Source: an uncultured Clostridium sp. (GTDB taxonomy: Bacteria > Bacillota > Clostridia > TANB77 > CAG-508). Taken from it: a stretch of 61,937 nt of DNA. The notes beneath the pieces were generated by a model. That model did not search any database. It was not told the origin of the DNA and was given only the letters and a program-made list of their open reading frames with translations. The position numbers and the translations under genes are program-made. Of the stretch, positions 45,001 to 54,000 are shown in pieces; within the stretch, counting starts at the first letter, position 1; every line of letters starts with the position of its first letter. Where the stretch lies: NCBI GenBank assembly GCA_930982035.1, contig CAKNJL010000006.1, forward strand, positions 1 through 61,937. Direction: 5' to 3'.

Positions 45001-48000
45001 ATCCATCTGATACTTCTGTAATTTTATTATATCCTCCATATTCAGCTTGTGAACCTAGTTTTTTTGCCCATTCTACTTTTCCTTCTTGGTTATATTTTGC
45101 TATAATTCCATCTCCTGAGTTATCTAATTCTATTGTCTCTCCAGCTACCGTTTCATCTTCTGTAAATATTATACTTCCACTATCATTATATCCTCCTATA
45201 ATATTTTCACCTGTGCTTAATGGTTCCATAGTCTCTTGTTCAAATTTAGCATATGTATTTTTCATTGCATATATACTTGTTATTTTTAAATCTTCATTTA
45301 GATTTGCTATCATATATCCCATTTCATTATTTACATTTATTTCTTGTTGTTGCTCTGCCTCTTCTGCTGGTATTGTTAATGTATCTTCTGAATATGGATA
45401 TATTATTGTAATTTGATTATTAATACATTTTAACGTAATATCACTGAAATTATTTAATTCAATTCCTAGATATGATATATCTTTTAATATTTTTACTTTT
45501 CCTTCTTCATTATAAACAACAATAAATTGCGAAATACCTCTGTTCGATGTTAGGATAAATTCTTGTCCACTTATCGTATTCTCTGCTGGTATCCTTATTG
45601 TTCCCATATACATTCCTAATGTTACATTGTCTCCATTTAGCATTGATAATATATTAGTAGATACACTTGCACTATTTTCCTCTGACTCTATTTTTATTAT
45701 TTTTTCTACTTTTCCTTCTGGTGTAAATATTATATTTATTGCATTTTCCTCTCCTGTAACATTTAAATTTATCTCTTCTCCTGTTACGGTGTTTTCTCCT
45801 GTTATTATAGTATTTCCTAATAGACCTGTTGCTAATATTATTTTTCCATCAGCTGTAATGTCTGTATTCCTTAACTCACTCTCTAACACATTAGAATCAA
45901 TTACATTTGATATATTTTCAAAATTTATTGGTAATAATTCTGTTTGTTCTACATATGTTCTTTCATATCCTAATTGTGTTATTTCTATTGTCTGTGTTCT
46001 TTCGTTTTCTTCTGGTAATATATATTTGCTTGGTGTTTGTACTTCTGTTAATATATATTTTCCAGGTAATAGATTTTCTGCTATTACTCCATTTTCGTTT
46101 GTTGTTAATACTTTTAGTTGTTCTCCGTTTATTTCTTCTACTTCTCCTACTGGATTTCCAAATCCATCTGTTACTTCTTGGCCTTGTTCATTTGTTATTG
46201 TAAATTTAACTCCTTGTATTGGATTCCCATGATTATCTTGTTTTACTATTTTTAATGATGGTTTATTTTCTATATTTGCTTTTATTGTATTTCCTTCTAT
46301 TGCTATGTCTGTTAAATTTTCTTTAAGTATCTCTACTTCATATTTTCCATCGACATAATGTATAACAAATTGTATTTCCTCTGTATTTTGCAAATATCCT
46401 TTAGGTACATTTGTTTCTTTTAATGTATATACTATTTCATCTTCTAAGTTCTCTAATAAAATTTTTCCATTTGAATCTGTTACATATTTTTCTGCTTTTT
46501 CTTCTCCATATTGTGTTATGTATTTTAATTCAAATTCCACTCCAGAAAGTGGTTCTTTGCTTTCTGCATCTATTTTGTTTATCTCAAAGTTATAATAATT
46601 TATATTTTCATTTTGTATTGTCAAGATATTATCTTTATTCACATCTATTGTTATATTTATATCTTTTTTATTTAATTTATATCCTTCTGGCGCTTTTATT
46701 TCTTTAATTATATATTCTTTACACTGTAAATCAATCTTTGCCTTTCCTTCTTCATTTGTTATAACTTGTCTAGTTTGATTTGTCACTTTATCAACTATGT
46801 CAAACACAGCATTTGCTAGTACTTCTCCGGCCTCGTTTGCTTTTATTATTGTTAACGGTTTTTCTTTGAGTCTATAGTAATATATAACAATTACTTCTTC
46901 CCCTGTATATACTCCACTTGCATTTTCTGGTATCGCTATTAACTCATATCTTTCATCTAATTTTTCGCTACTGATCTCTTCTGTATTATATGTTTCATTT
47001 TCTTTTCCTTTCACCTCTATATCTTCTGCTACTGTACCATCTTTTAATGGTACTTGCTCCGTTGTTCCTTCTATATAATAATATACTGTAAGTGGTATTT
47101 CTTTTTCCTCATAATAATATGTTACTTCTGTTGTTTCTGATGTATATTTTCCTGTTGCATTTTCTGGTATTACATATTGTCCATTTTCATCTTTTTCTAA
47201 CTCATATTTTTCTAAATCTAGTTTTGGATTTGTTTTATACTCTTCTCCTCCTTTCCCTTCTAATATTTCATCTTCTGCTACTTTTGTTGTTGTGTATTCT
47301 CCATTATTGTCTTTCAAATAGTGATGTACTATTACTTTTGCTTTTTCGCTATTTTCTATTGTTATTTCATGTTTATCTCCATCTGCTCTAAATTCGATTT
47401 CTATTGGAGCTTCATTTAGTTCATATCCTTCTGGCGCTTTTATCTCTGTTATTTGATATTTTCCAAATGGTATTTGTACTATTCCTTGTCCTTCACTATT
47501 TGTTGTTATTTCTGTTATATATCCTTCTTCTCCTACTTCCATTTGCTTTATTTCAAATGTTGCTCCTTGTAATGGTTCTTTTGTTGTACTATCTACCTTA
47601 TTTATTGTTAATTTATTATCTTTTAATGCAAATGTTACTACTATATGCTTATCCTCTAGCATATTTTCAAATGGTGGCATTGTATATGTTCCATCTGCAT
47701 CTTCTTCAAATGGATATTCTTTTCCATTTACTGTAATCCCTATAATTTCATAATTTTCCTCTGGTGTCATTTTTATTTCTTTTGTACTTGTTTCCCCATA
47801 TTTTACTATTTCATATGAATTTTCATCTTCTCCCGAGATAGTTCCTCCTTTTATTCCATCTTTTTGTTGTACATCTGTTGTTATTTTGAATTCTTTTCTT
47901 GTGTTTTCTACTGTTAGTTCTTGAATTTCAGAAACTCCTGTATTTGGTTGAAATTTTAATAGTAAACCGTCATCATATCCTTTATTCTTTAAATTGAATC

Positions 48001-51000
48001 TTCCTTCTTCTATTGTAGAACTATCGAAATATCCTCCTGCTATTACTCCTCCATCACTTGTTGAAGTTACTGCAGTAATTTGTTCATTACCACTTTCTCC
48101 TACTCTTCTTGCCCATTCTACTTCTCCCTCTCTACTATATTTTATTAGCATTCCTTCTTCTTTTCCACTATTCGTCAATGTATATTCTCCTACTTGAATA
48201 CTAGCACCTTTAAAATATCCTCCTGCTATATATCCTCCATCATTTGTTCCCATTACTCCTTGAATTTCTACACTACTATTTCCTTTTATCGTTTCAGCCC
48301 ATTTAACCGCTCCTTCTTTATCATATTTAATTATCATTCCACCAGAAATAGTTTTATATCCACTTTTTGTAAAAATATAATCTCCTATTTGAATTTTATT
48401 ACTATGAAAATATCCTCCTACTATCGTTCCCCCATCACTTGTTAGCTCTACTGATTCTATATAATCATCATCACTTCCTCCTACACTTCTTGCCCATTCT
48501 ACAATTCCATTACTACTATATTTTATTAGCATTCCATCTTCTTTTCCACTATTCGTCAATATGTACTTTCCTACTTGAATTTCATCACTTTCAAAATATC
48601 CTCCTACTATATATCCTTCATCAATTGTTGAGATTACTGTAGTAATTTGGTCATTATTATTTCCTCCTACATTTCTTGCCCATTCTACTTCTCCTTTTGC
48701 ACTATATTTTATCATCATTCCGTCAGAGTAATAGTCATATTCATCAGAATTGTAATTATTTGTCAATGTATATTCTCCTACTTGAATACTAGCACCTTTA
48801 AAATATCCTCCTGCTATAACTCCTTCATCACTTGTTAAAGTTAGTGCAGTAATTTGTTCTTCACTACTTCCTCCTACTCTTTTTGCCCATTCCACTTCTC
48901 CTTCTGCACTATATTTTATTATCATTCCATCATATCCACCACTATTGGTCAATGTATACTCTCCTACTCGAATACTACTACTTTCAAAATATCCTCCCGC
49001 AATGACTCCTCCATCACTTGTTACTGCTACTGATTCTATATAATCACCTTCACTTCCTCCTACACTTCTTGCCCATTCTATGACTCCTTCGGTATTATAC
49101 TTTATTATCATTCCATCATAACCATAATAACTTTCATTACTACTATTCGTAAGTATATGTTCTCCCATTTGAATTTCATCACTCTTGAAAGCTCCACCTA
49201 CTATATATCCTCCATCACTTGTTTCAGCTACCGAATTGATATAATCTCCATCATCTCCTCCTATTCCTTCTGCTTTTGTTACATCTACATTTACTAATTC
49301 TTTTTCTTCAAATTTTATTATCATTCCATCATATGAACCACTATTCATCAATGTATATTCTCCTACTTGAATTTTATCACTTCCAAAATGTCCTCCTGCT
49401 ATTAGTCCTCCATCATTCGTTTCTGCTACTGATATTATTTCATCATAATCTTCTCCACCTACACTTCTTGCCCATTCTACTTCTCCTTCTGCACTATATT
49501 TTATTATCATTCCATCGTTTGAACCATTATTCGTCAATGCATAGTCTCCTACTTGTATATTATCCTCAAAATATCCTCCTGCTATTAGTCCTCCATCACT
49601 TGTTTCTGCTACTGAATTGATATACTCATGGTCTTTTCCTCCTACACTTCTTACCCATTCTACTTCTCCTTCTGCACTATATTTTATTATCATTCCTTCA
49701 GAATAACTTGTGAAAGAGCTATTATTCGTCAATGTATAATCTCCTACTTGGATACTACTACCTTCAAAATATCCTCCTGCTATTATTCCTCCATCACTTG
49801 TTCTAGCTACTGATTGAATAGAATCTTCATCACTTCCTCCTACACTTTTTGCCCATTCGACATCTCCTTCTCTACTATATTTTATTATCATTCCATCAGG
49901 ATAGTCTATAGAGCTACTATTATTAGTCAATATATAGTCTCCTACTTGGATACTGCTACTTCGGAAATTTCCTCCTGCTATATATCCTCCATCATCGGTT
50001 GACGATATTGAATATATATAATCAACACCATTTCCTCCTACACTTTTTACCCATTCTACGGCTCCTTCTCTACTATATTTTATTATCATCCCATCAGAAT
50101 ATCCTATAGAGCTACTATTATTAGTCAATATATAGTCTCCTACTTGGATACTGCTACTTCGGAAATTTCCTCCTGCTATGTATCCTCCATCACTTGTTGC
50201 TACTACTGATTGAATATCCTCACTATTACTTCCTCCTACACTTCTTGCCCATTCGACATCTCCTTCTCTACTATATTTTATTAGCATTCCATCTTCTTTT
50301 CCACTATTCGTCAATGTATAGTCTCCTACTTGGATTTCATCTGATTCAAAATATCCTCCTACTATTATTCCTTCATCATTTGTTGGCGCTACTGATACTA
50401 TTTGATCATAATCACTTCCTCCTACACTTCTTGTCCATTCTACTTCTCCTTCTCTACTATATTTTATTAGCATTCCATCTTCTTTTCCACTATTCGTCAA
50501 TGTATAGTCTCCTACTTGGATTTCATCACTTTCAAAATATCCTACTGCTATATATCCTCCATCACTCGTTGGTGCTATTGAAGTAATTTCATCACTGCTA
50601 CTTCCCCCTATTCCAGTTGCTTGTGCTTCTCCCATTGTTGTTGGTGCTTCTCTTGATGCTCCTATTCCGAAGTAATATATAGAGTTTGATATATCATATT
50701 GTTCTGGTGCTTGTACTTCAACCGCTTTGTATAGTCCTTCTGGTAAGTCTGCTGTTATTTCTCCGTTTTCATTTGTTGTTACTGTATAATATTCTTTTCC
50801 GTTTATTGTTTCTTTTGTTCCTATTATTTCCCCTTTGCTGTCTGTTGCTGGTACTTCTCCATTGTCTACATTGTATATTGCAAATTTTATATTTGGTATT
50901 GTTGTTTGTGTTTCTGCATCTTTCTTTATTAATTTGAATGATGGGCTATCTTCTATTGTTAGTTTTATTGTATTTCCTTCTGCTGTATATCTTGTAGAAT

Positions 51001-54000
51001 CGTTTTCTTCTCCATATTCATTTATTTCTTTTAATACTAATATTCCATCTACTTCTTGTACTTTAAATGTTATGTCTTTTACTTTTGCATATCCTGCTGG
51101 TGCTAGTACTTCTTTTAACGTATATGTTTGGTCTACATCTTTTTCAGAAACATATTGATACAATCCTGGTATTGTTACTGTACCAGTACTGTCTGTTGTA
51201 TATTCTCCTATTTCTTCTGTTCCTTTATATAGTTTAAATTTTGCTCCTTCTAGATATTCTACTTGTGTATCTGCTAATGCTGTTTCTGCTTTTGCTATTA
51301 ATTCATCATCACTTACTGTACTTTCTGTTGTTTTCTTTATTTTTATTAATTGTAAATCATATGTTGGTATTTTTTCATCTTCTATTGTTATACTTATTGT
51401 TGGTATACTATCTTCTTCTGTTATTGTTTGTTCTTTTATTTCTCCTGTTGCATTTTCATCTTCTATTTTCTCTACTGTGTAGTTTCCGTCATTGTTTACT
51501 ATTTTAAATTTTATTGGGTTCGCTAAATAGTATCCCTCTGCTTTTACTTCTTGCAAAGTGTATTCTTGATTTACTGATAATCCACTAAATGTTATTTCTC
51601 CATTTGCATTTGTTGTTAGATTTCTTCCATTTTCATTTAGATTATATCCTGTTAATTTAAATCTTGCCCCTTGTATTAGGTTTTCTGTTCCTTGTTCTTT
51701 CTTTGTCACTTTTAATGTTGCTTTTGCTTCATCTTCTACTTGTATTTTTACTTTATAGTCTTGCCCTTCTTGTTTTTCTACTTGGATTTCTCCTTTTGTC
51801 GTTCCTTGTTTCTTTTCTATTGTTAGTGTTCCTTCTTCATCGACATGTCCAATAAACCTTATGATTTCTGAATTTAATTCATAATCATCTGGTGTTTTTA
51901 TTTCTTGGATTTCATATTCTTTTTCTGCATATAGATTATTTATTGTTAATATTCCTTGTGCATTTGTTACTGCTGTTTTGCTTTCTCCTCTTGTTTCTTC
52001 TCCTCCTTCATTTGTTGTTATTTCTGTTATACTATATGTTGCTCCTGGTACTAGTTTGTCTTTTCCTGTTTGATATTTTGTTAATTCTAAGTTATATTTT
52101 TCTGCTATTCTAAATCCTATTCTATTTGGCTCTGTTTGTGTTCTGTATTTTCCTTGGTCTGTATCTAAACAGAAATATACTCCATGGTGACTATATGATA
52201 CTTGGTTGAATTCTAGTCCATTTGGTATTTTTACTGTATAGTTAAATACAAATTCTTTTCCTGTTGGCATTACATAATCGCCTAAGTCTATTAAGAATGT
52301 TTTTATATTATCCCAATTTTCTACTTGGTCTGCTATTTTCCATCCATTTTCTTCTTTGCTTAGCTCTTTGTCTGGTGTTTCATTTTCTGAATAATATACT
52401 TTTGCTATTTGTGCTAATTCTGCTGGTATTTGTATTCCTGTGTTTTCCATTTTTGTTGTGAATGTTGAACCTAGGTCTCCTCCACTTAATACATATGTAT
52501 TTCCTTCAAATGGTATCTTTCCTAGTATTTGTATTTCACTTATTGTGCTTGCATAATTATTTTTTATTTGTACTCCTATATCTACTGTTTGTTCTTCTAC
52601 TTCTTGGTCTACCACTGCATACACTGGTTTTATGTCTGCTATTTCTGGTGATACTACTGTACTTCCTTTTTCATCATAATTTGTTGCTGTTTGGTTGGTT
52701 AATAAAGAGTTTGGTGAAACTAAACTTATGCTTGTACTTGTTTTGTTTACCATCTCTTCTGTGTTTAAATTATTATTTACATCATAGATGTCTGCTGTTT
52801 TGTAATAATAGTCACTTCCTACTTCATTTGTTGCATATAGTTCTAGTTGTTTTGTTGTCGTTGCAATTCTTGGGTCTGGTGATAAGTCTACATCTATTGT
52901 TATTGTATATGTTTGTGGTGTATCATTTTGTGTGTTTATTTTTATAAATGTTCCATTTTCATTTTCTATTAATTCATAACTTGTTAGTTGTACATTATTA
53001 CTGATTGTTACTTCATTTATCTCTGTTGTTAATATTTCATCTGGTATTTTTACTAAAAATGTTCCATTTTGCCATTTTACTTGGTTATATGATGCATTTG
53101 CTTGTGTTTGTATTGTTATTTTTGCATTTTTTTCTGTACTTTGTGTTGATAATGTATTATTACTTATTGATATATTTGCTATTGATACTGGGGCTTCATA
53201 ATTAGCTTGATGTGTATCTGTATTTATATATGCTCCACCTATATATCCTGCTAATGTTGATTTTATGTATTGTAAATTATCAAATTGTTCTCTTGTATAT
53301 TTTGTTGTTATTTGTTCATCATCTAAAGTTTTTATATTGTATACATACATATTTTGATTTGATTTTACTTCACTTGTTTCTACTCTTATGTGTTTTACTG
53401 GTATTTCATATTTGTATGGATTGCTACTTGAATATTTATTCCAATTATCTTTGTTAAATGTTACTAACAGATTTCCTGTGTCTTCGTCATATACTTTTAT
53501 TTCTCCTTCTTCTCCTAAAATATTTTCTGGATTTGAGAAATATATTCCTGTAAAGCTTGTTACTTCTTCCATACTTTCTGTGCTTGAATCTGTTTTTATA
53601 AACTCATCTGTTTTTTGTGTTTCTCCATCTTTTGTTTCTTTCATTATAATGTTTCCTGTTCCACTACTTCCTGTTGTTGCATACCATTTTACTAAATATT
53701 CATCTTCTGTCTCATTTTCTGATATTCCATTATATATGTTCAATGGTTTTTGTTTTGACACTATATATCTATAGCTTGGGTTTGATATGTATTTTCCTAC
53801 TGTTACTTCAAACCTTGCTACTGTTCCTGATGGTTTTTGATAATTTGCTACGATTGTTGCACTTGCTATATTTGATTTATATGGATTTGTGAATTCTTCA
53901 TTTGGGTTGTTATATCCTTCATAATATGTTTTTACTGGAACTTTTAGTGTAACTGTCTCTGTTCCTAACTCATAATATGCATCTATTGGATATGTTACTT

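Noticed and set aside
47940..50615. Regular repeats that could look like a CRISPR array
   Set aside because: Unit length is about 191 bp, the units are coding and vary by codon changes; no short palindromic repeat with unique spacers.
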